Assembly: GCA_023512345.1 (NCBI GenBank)
Contig: JAILZT010000003.1
Coordinates: forward strand, 1-64,000
Direction: 5' to 3'
DNA: 64,000 bases
Origin: Paenibacillus sp.
Lineage (GTDB): Bacteria > Bacillota > Bacilli > Paenibacillales > Paenibacillaceae
The position numbers were made by a program, and so were the translations under genes. Below the pieces are notes generated by a model. The model did not search any database, was not told where the DNA came from, and was given only the letters and a program-made list of their open reading frames with translations. Below are positions 54,955 through 61,934 of the stretch, in pieces. Every line of letters begins with the position of its first letter. Within the stretch, counting starts at the first letter, position 1.

Positions 54955-54983
54955 AGTATAGCATTGCCAATATTACAAGTCAA
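54955..54983 (-). promoter_or_regulatory. Predicted promoter of the second L25/Ctc gene
   Basis: On the minus strand TTGACT and TATACT are separated by 17 bases. Transcription from near 54948 would read the leader hairpin first. Confidence 0.68.
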
Positions 54984-55145
54984 AAAAGGGTAATGATCTA
55001 ATAAAATCCATTTTATATATAATATTGGTTTTAAATCCTTGGCTTTTTTGAAAATCTTCTGATGAAGTCGAAACTCCGCTCAACTCGCTTTTTACATTTA
55101 AGGGTAGTAAAATAAAGGTAATATATTCAGGCAGGAGTGATGAAA

Positions 55146-55439
55146 ATGGTGCAAATTCAAAGTGAAAAAGGTCGTTTTTGGGTAGAAGTCGAAGGTAAAG
55201 AACTAGGGGAAATCACTTACAAACAAGAGGAATCGGGAATTCTTGTCATTGAGCATACTCGTGTCTCAGAGGAACTGCGCGGCCAGGGTGCCGGCGAAGA
55301 ATTGGTAAAGGCCGTAGTGGACAAGGCCCGTGAAGAAGGATTGAAAATCGTCCCGGTGTGCTCCTATGCGGCTCATCAATTCAAGAAGCATTCAGAATAT
55401 CAAGATGTACTCAGTGGTGACGGGAACCATTCATCCTGA
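55146..55439 (+). CDS. GNAT-like acetyltransferase, YjdJ family
   Basis: This 97-residue protein is a minimal GNAT domain with VIEHTRVSEELRGQGAGEELVKAVVDKAREEGLKIVPVCSYAAHQFKKH, the acetyl-CoA loop and the late CxYA motif typical of YjdJ/YidJ proteins. The substrate is unknown. ATG at 55146 is chosen because AGGAG lies eight bases before it; GTG at 55137 and ATG at 55140 are too close. A second acetyltransferase gene starts 37 bases after its stop. Confidence 0.88.
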   Translation: MVQIQSEKGRFWVEVEGKELGEITYKQEESGILVIEHTRVSEELRGQGAGEELVKAVVDKAREEGLKIVPVCSYAAHQFKKHSEYQDVLSGDGNHSS

Positions 55440-55476
55440 TACAAGACTCGATTATAGTATTCGGGAGGAAACGGGT

Positions 55477-56328
55477 TTGACAACAATAGATACTTTAAAA
55501 GATGTCGAAGAGCTGCAGCTCCGCTGTGAGCAATTCGATGGAATCTCGCTAAAATTGAATTGGGATATGCTGCGCCTGCCGCCGACTTCTGGTGGTGCAG
55601 AGTGGTTGGTAACTTATGAGGATGAGCTTCTTGTTGGTTTTATAGGACTTTATGGTTTCGGCAGCGAGATGGAAATTTGCGGAATGATTCGTCCAGGTTA
55701 CCGCCGAAGAGGTATCTTTACCTCGCTCTGGAAGCGGGCGCAAAGTATCATTTCCCGCAACAATATTCAGAAGCTGCTCCTGAATGCTCCCGCAAATTCT
55801 TCTTCCGCCAAGGCGTTTTTGACGACTCTTCCACTCACTTTTAATCATTCCGAGTATCAGATGAAATGGGACGGGGCTTCGGCTCACTTATCCTCTTCAG
55901 AAGCTAGTTCGGCTAATGACGCAGTGATTTTAAGACCTGCTCGGGAGGATGAAGCACATATCCTGGTGGAACTGGACTGTGGCGGCTTCAACATGACGAA
56001 GGAGGATGCTTCCGAGGTCTATGAACTACAGAAGCAGGACGGCTTGCAGGAGCATATCATTATCGAAATGGATGGACAGCCCGCTGGGAAAATGCGTCTT
56101 TGGACAGAGGATAACGAAACTTGGATTTACGGATTTACAATTGATAAAAAGCTTCGCGGACTTGGTCTCGGACGCAGTGCTTTACTGCAAACGATTGAAA
56201 GGGAACGCCGGAATTATAATGGGGTCAACTTGGAAGTAGCACTGGATAACCCCAATGCTCTTAAGCTCTATGAAAGCTGTGGGTTTATTATTTTGAACAA
56301 GCAGGATTATTACCGATTCATAGGTTGA
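55477..56328 (+). CDS. Tandem GNAT-domain acetyltransferase
   Basis: This 283-residue protein has two GNAT domains. The first (about residues 1-130) has EICGMIRPGYRRRGIFTSLWKRAQSII; the second (about 145-283) has WIYGFTIDKKLRGLGLGRSALLQTIERERRNYNGVNLEVALDNPNALKLYESCGF with a full acetyl-CoA loop. It resembles mycothiol-synthase-like tandem GNATs in plan, without evidence for that substrate. TTG at 55477 follows GGGAGG by eight bases. A longer frame to 55366 would overlap the YjdJ gene and is not favoured. Confidence 0.82.
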   Translation: MTTIDTLKDVEELQLRCEQFDGISLKLNWDMLRLPPTSGGAEWLVTYEDELLVGFIGLYGFGSEMEICGMIRPGYRRRGIFTSLWKRAQSIISRNNIQKLLLNAPANSSSAKAFLTTLPLTFNHSEYQMKWDGASAHLSSSEASSANDAVILRPAREDEAHILVELDCGGFNMTKEDASEVYELQKQDGLQEHIIIEMDGQPAGKMRLWTEDNETWIYGFTIDKKLRGLGLGRSALLQTIERERRNYNGVNLEVALDNPNALKLYESCGFIILNKQDYYRFIG

Positions 56329-56356
56329 TCTCATTTCCAAATGATGCTCACATATT

Positions 56357-56407
56357 TAGCACCCTTTCAGCTAAGGTAAGTTACCTGCTCAAAGGGTGCT
56401 TTTTTTC
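56357..56407 (+). terminator. Intrinsic terminator after the tandem GNAT gene
   Basis: AGCACCCTTT (56358-56367) pairs with AAAGGGTGCT (56391-56400), followed by six T. Confidence 0.9.
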
Positions 56408-56423
56408 AAATCCAGCTGCTTCC

Positions 56424-57203
56424 TCACATTAGCCCAAATCTCCCACAAGTCTCCTCACTTTTCTCGGTTCTTCGCCCTGAGCAAGCTATTGAGCAGCCCA
56501 GCAGTTCCTCCTTCTCCAAGAATAAAGACAACAATTGAACAAAATCCAAGGATTCAGCGAGTGAAATGGATCTGCCATCAAAGCTATATTTCCGCCCATC
56601 AAGCAGAGAATAGATCTCCACCGTCTCAGCTGGCTCTCCATAGGCCAAGCGGCAGAATGCATTAGTCATATGCAAAAACGCTTTTATTACATCTTCATCT
56701 GCTGTAACCATAAACTTTTGCACATTAAGACTTCGACCGCGGATTTGGGATTTCCAGGCCAGTTGAAAAATCATAGACAGCTCCAGATTAAGCTCCGGTA
56801 TAGGCACAAACCACTGTTCATATAACTTCACAGGAATGTCCTGTAAATGATTAACCGAAGCGATGCGCATCAACTCATCGGCTATTGCAGTTTTGATATC
56901 CCAGTAGTGAAGTAAAGAGGAAAACGCGTTTCCCTTGGGAGGCCATCTTCGTTCCAGAAGAAACTGAATCGGTGTTTCCCGGCGAACTTCAGGCAGCAAA
57001 CTATAGAAATCATTTAAAGTATGACCCACCGCATATTGAACTTGCTGGCGCCAACGAGGAAGACCCGTTGTATGAGTACCTTGTCTAGCATTTTCTGCTC
57101 CACCCAGCATAATATGCTCTATCCTAAAATCGTGCAGCCGTCCGTAACCTGCTATTGGCAAGTTTTGATTTCTGGTGGAGTAGCTATCCATGGGACCGCC
57201 CAT
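56424..57203 (-). CDS. Hypothetical protein coupled to flavodoxin
   Basis: This 259-residue soluble protein was not recognised. It has no signal peptide or membrane segment. Visible features are an N-terminal GGPMDSYSTRNQNLPIAGYGRLHDFRIEH, a mixed helical body with many Trp and Leu (WRQQVQYAVGHTLNDFYSLLP, ERRWPPKGNAFSSLLHYWDIKTA), and an acidic C-terminal third. It starts two bases after the flavodoxin stop, so it is translated with it and may share iron regulation. The start could be the ATG at 57203 or 57191; neither has a good ribosome binding site, so coupling is likely. Confidence 0.6.
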   Translation of the reverse strand: MGGPMDSYSTRNQNLPIAGYGRLHDFRIEHIMLGGAENARQGTHTTGLPRWRQQVQYAVGHTLNDFYSLLPEVRRETPIQFLLERRWPPKGNAFSSLLHYWDIKTAIADELMRIASVNHLQDIPVKLYEQWFVPIPELNLELSMIFQLAWKSQIRGRSLNVQKFMVTADEDVIKAFLHMTNAFCRLAYGEPAETVEIYSLLDGRKYSFDGRSISLAESLDFVQLLSLFLEKEELLGCSIACSGRRTEKSEETCGRFGLM

Positions 57204-57205
57204 AT

Positions 57206-57658
57206 TTAGGTAACCGCCATACAGGCTTTAATAAATTGACGGCCAAATTGTCGACAAGCCTCTTTTTCTGTTGCGCTTGGCCCATATTCAATCTTTAAGC
57301 TTTCCTGGAGAATGTTCGCTCCACGTTCCTTCAGTTTTTCTTCGATCCGATCAACAGCCCCGCAGTAAATCTCGTATCCGGTATCCCCGCTGCCAAAAGC
57401 TGCTGATTTAGAAGTCGATAAATCCAAATCATCCATCTCCTCATAGAAATCAAGAAATTCATCCGGCAGTTCACCATCACCCCAAGTATAAGCGCCTAAC
57501 AGTACACCCTCATAAGAATTTATCTCCATCGCATTGCAATCGGTGACGGCTTTCAAGACAGCCTCTCCGCCTTCTTCGCGTATTCCTTCCACAATAAGCT
57601 CAGCCATTTCCTCCGTGTTGCCAGTCAGACTGGCATACGCTACCAACACTTTAGCCAT
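57206..57658 (-). CDS. Flavodoxin
   Basis: This 150-residue protein is an FMN electron carrier. The phosphate loop ASLTGNTEEMAELI is at residues 9-22, GAYTWGDGELPDEFLDFYEEM holds the first isoalloxazine loop, and FGSGDTGYEIYCGAVD the second. Flavodoxin often replaces ferredoxin in iron starvation. A near-consensus Fur box lies 300 bases upstream and supports this, with a MITE-like element in between. The gene product could also feed electrons to other enzymes. Confidence 0.93.
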   Translation of the reverse strand: MAKVLVAYASLTGNTEEMAELIVEGIREEGGEAVLKAVTDCNAMEINSYEGVLLGAYTWGDGELPDEFLDFYEEMDDLDLSTSKSAAFGSGDTGYEIYCGAVDRIEEKLKERGANILQESLKIEYGPSATEKEACRQFGRQFIKACMAVT

Positions 57659-57707
57659 AAACCATGTACCTCCCTAATGAATACATAAAATTTAATTAAT
57701 GTCTTAC

Positions 57708-57948
57708 TATATAGATTGAACTTAAGATTTATAGAATAAAGGATTAGTCGCACTGCGGTGAATGTTTGGACTTCCGGCCGCTGTTGTCTACAGATTTCTT
57801 TGAATGATACCGCTTTTCGCGATAGAAATCCGTAGACTGCCTATGCTTTCGGAAAGCTTTCGGGCGGGCGCTTTCGCTCCTCCAGTTCCAAAATTCCCCT
57901 CCGTCACTCCTTTCCTATATCCTTAGTTTTAAAGTTCAATCTATATAG
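57708..57948. mobile_element. MITE-like element with 17-bp terminal inverted repeats
   Basis: CTATATAGATTGAACTT (57708-57724) is repeated exactly in inverted form at 57932-57948. The 241-bp element has no reading frame of note. It holds an internal inverted repeat, GTCTACAGATTTC with GAAATCCGTAGAC (57786-57798 and 57825-57837). No clear target duplication was seen. It lies in the leader of the flavodoxin gene. Confidence 0.65.
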
Positions 57949-57957
57949 ACTCAGTTT

Positions 57958-57980
57958 ATTTGATAATGATTATCATTGTC
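57958..57980. promoter_or_regulatory. Fur box upstream of flavodoxin
   Basis: TGATAATGATTATCATTG matches the 7-1-7 Fur consensus (TGATAAT and ATTATCA). It is nearest to the minus-strand flavodoxin gene, on the far side of the MITE. Confidence 0.72.
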
Positions 57981-57991
57981 AACAAACAAAC

Positions 57992-58047
57992 AAAAAGAAC
58001 ACAAACGGCCCCATTCCTTATCAGGGACTGTTTGTGTTCTTTTTTAG
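57992..58047. terminator. Bidirectional terminator after the VOC gene
   Basis: AAAAAGAACACAAAC pairs with GTTTGTGTTCTTTTT, with inner CCC and GGG. T runs occur in both directions. Confidence 0.88.
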
Positions 58048-58060
58048 CATAGGACATTGA

Positions 58061-58432
58061 TTATTCTACATAAGCACCTTGAAGCAGAGTGATATTATTG
58101 CCATCAGGATCATTAAAATTCATTTCCTTGCCGCCATACTCCATAGTTACAGGAGGGTTGCAATCGAGCCCTCTCGCCTTAAGCATTTCATAAGTATCAT
58201 CCAAATTACTGCAGGAGAATACTAAATTAACAACTCCAGTTGTGAGCTTGTTCCATTTGTTCGCATCCCAAATCATGATGCCGGGCTGATTCACATTAAA
58301 ACCAATTTTGGCACCATCGAAGTTTCCGTATCCTTCAAAGAGAACTGAAATACCAAGTACCTCAGAGTAAAATGCTGCCAACGCCGCGGTGTCCTCCGTG
58401 TAGATATTAATACCCTCAAATGAAGTAATCAT
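58061..58432 (-). CDS. VOC-family (glyoxalase/dioxygenase fold) protein
   Basis: This 123-residue protein is a single VOC domain of two beta-alpha-beta-beta-beta units (NIYTEDTAALAAFYSEVLGISVLFEG, then GVVNLVFSCSNLDDTYEMLKARGLDCNPPVTMEYGGKEMNFNDPDGNNITLLQGAY). The family includes glyoxalase, fosfomycin resistance and dioxygenase types; the function here is unknown. ATG at 58432 is chosen over 58450 because GAGGAG lies before it. It is the last gene of a leftward unit with the AraC regulator or stands alone. Confidence 0.88.
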   Translation of the reverse strand: MITSFEGINIYTEDTAALAAFYSEVLGISVLFEGYGNFDGAKIGFNVNQPGIMIWDANKWNKLTTGVVNLVFSCSNLDDTYEMLKARGLDCNPPVTMEYGGKEMNFNDPDGNNITLLQGAYVE

Positions 58433-58535
58433 AGTTCTTCTACTCCTCACATTAAAATAGTGATTTCGGCAGTTATGTCTGCTAGAGATATCTTATCTGC
58501 ATTTATATAGAAAGTATTGCAAAAAAACGACATGA

Positions 58536-59384
58536 TTACCCTCTTGCATTCTTCAAGGCTTCAATAGGTGTTCTTCCGGCAAACTTTTTGAAACTATTTA
58601 TGAGATGGGACTGGTGGCTATATCTATAGGCAAAGACAATATCCTGCACACTGTTATTCTTATTGGTGTTGTAATATAAGTCCTGCCATACATTTTGAAA
58701 ACGTACAAGATCGGCTGTTTTTTTGGGCCCGACACCTATGTATTCCTGGAACAACCTTTCGAGCTGACGCCGGCTAAGACCGGAGCTGAATTCCAAATCT
58801 TCAACCGTCACAACACCTTTGCACTTAATGATCGTGTGAACAGCATTCATTAGGCTGTCACTAGTTCGTGGAACCTTCTCCAAACGGCGAAGTAAAAAGA
58901 CTTCAGCGAGGGCGATTCTTTCCGACATAGAGCTAGTCTCCGACAGCAGGTCACCCAAATCTTTTCTAAAGGAGCTGAAGTAATCTTCCACATGGGTACT
59001 GACATTCAGAACGTCCCTTAGATGATGATCAGCAAAGAACTGGACCGCCCAAAAGTGAAAGCGGATGGCGAAACGTGACTTTCTACTTCCCCCATTATCC
59101 TTCCTGACTTCAAAAGGTGTATCGTTAATTCCACAAAAGTAAATGTCCGGATAACCGTTAGCTTGATCCAGCTCCCAGATAATGTCCATACAGGTGTCTG
59201 GTATAATAATCTCTGCATATGTATGTTTATCTGCCTGAATAGGTCGTTCTTCTGATATTAAAGTTGGAGAATCAGAGCCCCAGAAGCAACGGATATAGGG
59301 CTGTAAAGCCTTACAGGGCAGAAACTCGTTGGTATCCGAAGGCTTCGCTGTAATTGGGTGATACAACTGCGATAGGTTGAACAT
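58536..59384 (-). CDS. AraC-family transcriptional regulator
   Basis: This 282-residue protein has an N-terminal domain like DUF6597 (CKALQPYIRCFWGSDSP, ADKHTYAEIIIPDTCMDIIWE, FAIRFHFWAVQFFADHHLRDVLNVSTHVEDYF) and a C-terminal AraC domain with two HTH motifs (VEDLEFSSGLSRRQLERLFQEYIGVGPKK and VQDIVFAYRYSHQSHLINSFKKFAGRTPIEAL). ATG at 59384 follows AAAGGA by five bases. The VOC gene follows and may be a target. Confidence 0.88.
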   Translation of the reverse strand: MFNLSQLYHPITAKPSDTNEFLPCKALQPYIRCFWGSDSPTLISEERPIQADKHTYAEIIIPDTCMDIIWELDQANGYPDIYFCGINDTPFEVRKDNGGSRKSRFAIRFHFWAVQFFADHHLRDVLNVSTHVEDYFSSFRKDLGDLLSETSSMSERIALAEVFLLRRLEKVPRTSDSLMNAVHTIIKCKGVVTVEDLEFSSGLSRRQLERLFQEYIGVGPKKTADLVRFQNVWQDLYYNTNKNNSVQDIVFAYRYSHQSHLINSFKKFAGRTPIEALKNARG

Positions 59385-59630
59385 AAGTTTCCTTTCTGCG
59401 TCCCGCATATTTACTCTAGGAATCTTGTTTGAAATCTGATTTGATCATACACAATCATAGCTAGAAGTGCCAGAATTACAGCGGTAATGATTCCTCTTAC
59501 GATCAGTATGTTATTATACACATGAGCTCTTTGGGATAAAATGAGAATAGTCGGAGTTATTTGATTGTAGCTGCAGGGCTAAATGTTGTACAATAAAGGC
59601 TAAATGAATTTTTGAAGGATGGATAAAAAC

Positions 59631-60494
59631 ATGTATATAGCAAGTGATTGGAAGGACTACGAAGTTATTGATACCGGAGGCGGGGAAAAACTCGAGCGTT
59701 GGGGCGATGTTTATCTACGGCGTCCAGATCCACAAATTATTTGGCCTTTGGAGCAAGAGACAGCCCAGTGGAAAAACGTACATGGCCATTATCACCGCAG
59801 CTCAGCTGGCGGAGGTCAATGGGAGATGAAGAAAACTATCCCCGATCATTGGCACATTAACTACGGCAAGTTGAAATTCCAACTCCGTCCAACTAATTTT
59901 AAACATACGGGACTATTTCCGGAGCAAGCAGCGAACTGGAAGTGGATGATGGACAAGATATCAGCCGCTAATCGCCCCATCCAGGTTCTTAATCTCTTCG
60001 CCTACACAGGAGGTGCAACAGTAGCCGCGGCTAGTGCAGGGGCTTCGGTTGTACACGTAGATGCTGCTAAAGGCATGGTTCTATGGGCGAAGGATAATGT
60101 GAAGTTATCTGGACTAAGCGAGCGCCCGGTCCGCTACATCACAGATGATGTGTTCAAGTTCGTTCAGCGCGAGCAGCGTCGTGGAAGTAAGTACGACGCG
60201 ATTATCATGGACCCACCCTCTTATGGCAGAGGACCAAACGGTGAAATGTGGAAGCTGGAATCTAGTCTGTATCCTTTCCTGGAAAGCTGTATGGAAATTA
60301 TGAGCGATAACCCTTTGTTCATGCTCATTAATTCGTATACTACGGGTATTTCACCAACCGTACTGCGAAATATGCTGTCGATGACCATGGGTAAACGTTA
60401 CGGTGGAAAACTCACCTCTGGTGAAATTGGCTTGCCGATAACTTCTTCTGGCATGAATCTTCCTTGCGGTATTTTGGGACGCTGGGAGGCGTAA
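59631..60494 (+). CDS. Class I SAM-dependent methyltransferase (RlmI/RlmK-like)
   Basis: This 287-residue enzyme is related to rRNA 5-methylcytosine or guanine methyltransferases (PF10672). The SAM loop is VLNLFAYTGGATVAAASAGASVVHVDAA, and the catalytic motif is AIIMDPPSYGRGPNGEMWKLE. The N-terminal part has HYHRSSAGGGQWEMKKTIPDHWHINYGKLKFQLRPTNFKHTGLFPEQAANW. ATG at 59631 (MYIASDWKDYE) is favoured; AAGGATGG lies eight bases upstream. ATG at 59619 is an alternative. It is followed by a pseudouridine synthase gene after three bases, so both probably modify RNA. Confidence 0.88.
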   Translation: MYIASDWKDYEVIDTGGGEKLERWGDVYLRRPDPQIIWPLEQETAQWKNVHGHYHRSSAGGGQWEMKKTIPDHWHINYGKLKFQLRPTNFKHTGLFPEQAANWKWMMDKISAANRPIQVLNLFAYTGGATVAAASAGASVVHVDAAKGMVLWAKDNVKLSGLSERPVRYITDDVFKFVQREQRRGSKYDAIIMDPPSYGRGPNGEMWKLESSLYPFLESCMEIMSDNPLFMLINSYTTGISPTVLRNMLSMTMGKRYGGKLTSGEIGLPITSSGMNLPCGILGRWEA

Positions 60495-60497
60495 TCC

Positions 60498-61226
60498 ATG
60501 GCACAACATGAGGGTCAGAACGGGTTGTCGTCTATCGAGATCTTATATGAGGACAATCATCTTCTTGGCATTGTAAAACCTGTTAATATTCCTGTACAAG
60601 AGGATGCCACAGGAGATTTGGATCTCCTCAATATTCTTAAAGAGGATGTCAAACAGCGTTATAACAAACCAGGCAATGTATATATGGGATTGGTCCACCG
60701 TCTGGACCGGCCCGTCGGCGGTGCTATGGTGTTCGCCAAGACCTCCAAGTCTGCATCAAGACTCTCGGAGAGCGTACGCAGCCGCAGCTTCCGCAAAATC
60801 TACCTTACCGTCGTTCACGGTAAGCTTCCCTCTTCGAAGGGGCGTCTTATTGACACTCTGCTGAAGGATGAAAAAAGCAATACCGTATCTGTGGTTCGGA
60901 AAGGAACACCGGGTGGTAAGGAAGCTATTTTGGATTATACTGTCCTGGGCACCTCAGAGGGCTTCAGCTTGCTCAAGGTAGACCTGCTTACCGGACGTTC
61001 CCACCAGATACGTGTGCAGCTTAGCTCCATCGGTTGTCCGCTGTATGGTGATCAGAAGTACGGTGCCTCGGTGAATAAGCCGGGACAGCAAATTGCTCTT
61101 TGGTCCGCATTAGTAGGCTTTCCTCATCCCACTACCAAAGAAGAAATAAATATAATCTCCCTCCCGCCGCAAAGCCATCCATGGAATTTGTGGTCGCAGG
61201 AATTACAAAAGCAGGCCGTCCGTTAG
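60498..61226 (+). CDS. RluA-family pseudouridine synthase
   Basis: The enzyme changes uridine to pseudouridine in rRNA or tRNA. The 242 residues have the catalytic aspartate in GLVHRLDRPVGGAMVFAKTSKSA, and further marks in YLTVVHGKLP and LLTGRSHQIRVQLSSIGCPLYGDQKYG. It lacks an N-terminal S4 domain, so it is like the shorter RluA or RluC-type members. The start codon is 3 bases after the methyltransferase stop. A terminator stem overlaps its stop codon. Confidence 0.93.
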   Translation: MAQHEGQNGLSSIEILYEDNHLLGIVKPVNIPVQEDATGDLDLLNILKEDVKQRYNKPGNVYMGLVHRLDRPVGGAMVFAKTSKSASRLSESVRSRSFRKIYLTVVHGKLPSSKGRLIDTLLKDEKSNTVSVVRKGTPGGKEAILDYTVLGTSEGFSLLKVDLLTGRSHQIRVQLSSIGCPLYGDQKYGASVNKPGQQIALWSALVGFPHPTTKEEINIISLPPQSHPWNLWSQELQKQAVR

Positions 61227-61245
61227 TGGACGACCTGCTTTCTCT
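61207..61245 (+). terminator. Intrinsic terminator overlapping the end of the pseudouridine synthase gene
   Basis: AAAGCAGG-CGTCC pairs with GGACG-CCTGCTTT; TCT-rich sequence follows. The stop codon lies in the loop. Confidence 0.78.
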
Positions 61246-61302
61246 AATAAACGACTCTTCATTTGCAATATGTAAACGTTCTTACTAAAGTTGAGTATCC
61301 AT

Positions 61303-61734
61303 TCAGGACGTTGCTGCCTCAGGTGTTGTTGTAACCACCATCTTACCCATCAAATATAATAATAACTGCTGATTGTGTGAAGAGATAGGATCTAACGCTT
61401 CAGCAAAAAAGTCACTGCGTATCTTCAAGCCACGCTCTGTTTCTTTCTTCCCTGTCTCCGTAATGCTTATCCATACGATCCGGCGGTCGGCATTATCCCG
61501 TTCTCGGCTGATCAACTCATGCTTCTCCATACGATCTAGCAACATGGTCACAGCGGCCGGGCTGGTTGCAAGATGGGGTGCTAAATCAGAAGGTTTCATG
61601 ACATCACGCTCTTGAAGCAATTCCAGCACAGTGAGTTGGGCATCCGTCAGCGTCGGGGCAAGCTTGCTATCCATATGTAGCTTATAATCCTTCAAAATCT
61701 TATGCCAAATTTTACTGAATTCAGAGGAGTGCAC
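61303..61734 (-). CDS. MarR-family transcriptional regulator
   Basis: This 143-residue winged-helix regulator has the HTH in TDAQLTVLELLQERDVMKPSDLAPHLATSPAAVTMLLDRMEKHELISRE and the wing in RDNADRRIVWISITETGKK. The GTG at 61734 is chosen because AAGGAAGGA lies just before it and it gives a normal MarR length. A longer frame to 61914 would add a hydrophobic N-terminus with no homology. No operator or target is clear from the sequence. Confidence 0.87.
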   Translation of the reverse strand: MHSSEFSKIWHKILKDYKLHMDSKLAPTLTDAQLTVLELLQERDVMKPSDLAPHLATSPAAVTMLLDRMEKHELISRERDNADRRIVWISITETGKKETERGLKIRSDFFAEALDPISSHNQQLLLYLMGKMVVTTTPEAATS

Positions 61735-61877
61735 ACTTATTCCTTCCTTTCCCACGGTTCTTTTCTGTATATCTACATTTCGCGAAAGAGATTCTATTTC
61801 CTGCAAAAGGAAAAAATAAATCATCCATAACGAATAAAAAATATATGAACATTGGATAAGTATAGTAACAAATATAT

Positions 61878-61923
61878 AAGCGGCGCCTGGTTGCTCTACC
61901 TGAAGAGGAACCAAACGCCGCTG
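61878..61923 (-). terminator. Intrinsic terminator-like hairpin after parC
   Basis: AGCGGCG-GGTT pairs with AACC-CGCCGCT across a 20-base loop. On the minus strand the tail is TTATATATTTG, a weak U tract. Confidence 0.6.
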
Positions 61924-61934
61924 TGAAATACATT

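Noticed and set aside
55366..55476. Longer start of the tandem GNAT protein
   Set aside because: It would overlap the YjdJ-like gene by 74 bases; TTG at 55477 has a well-placed GGGAGG.
61735..61914. N-terminal extension of the MarR-type gene
   Set aside because: The added 60 residues include a hydrophobic stretch unlike MarR proteins; the GTG at 61734 has a ribosome binding site and gives a normal length.
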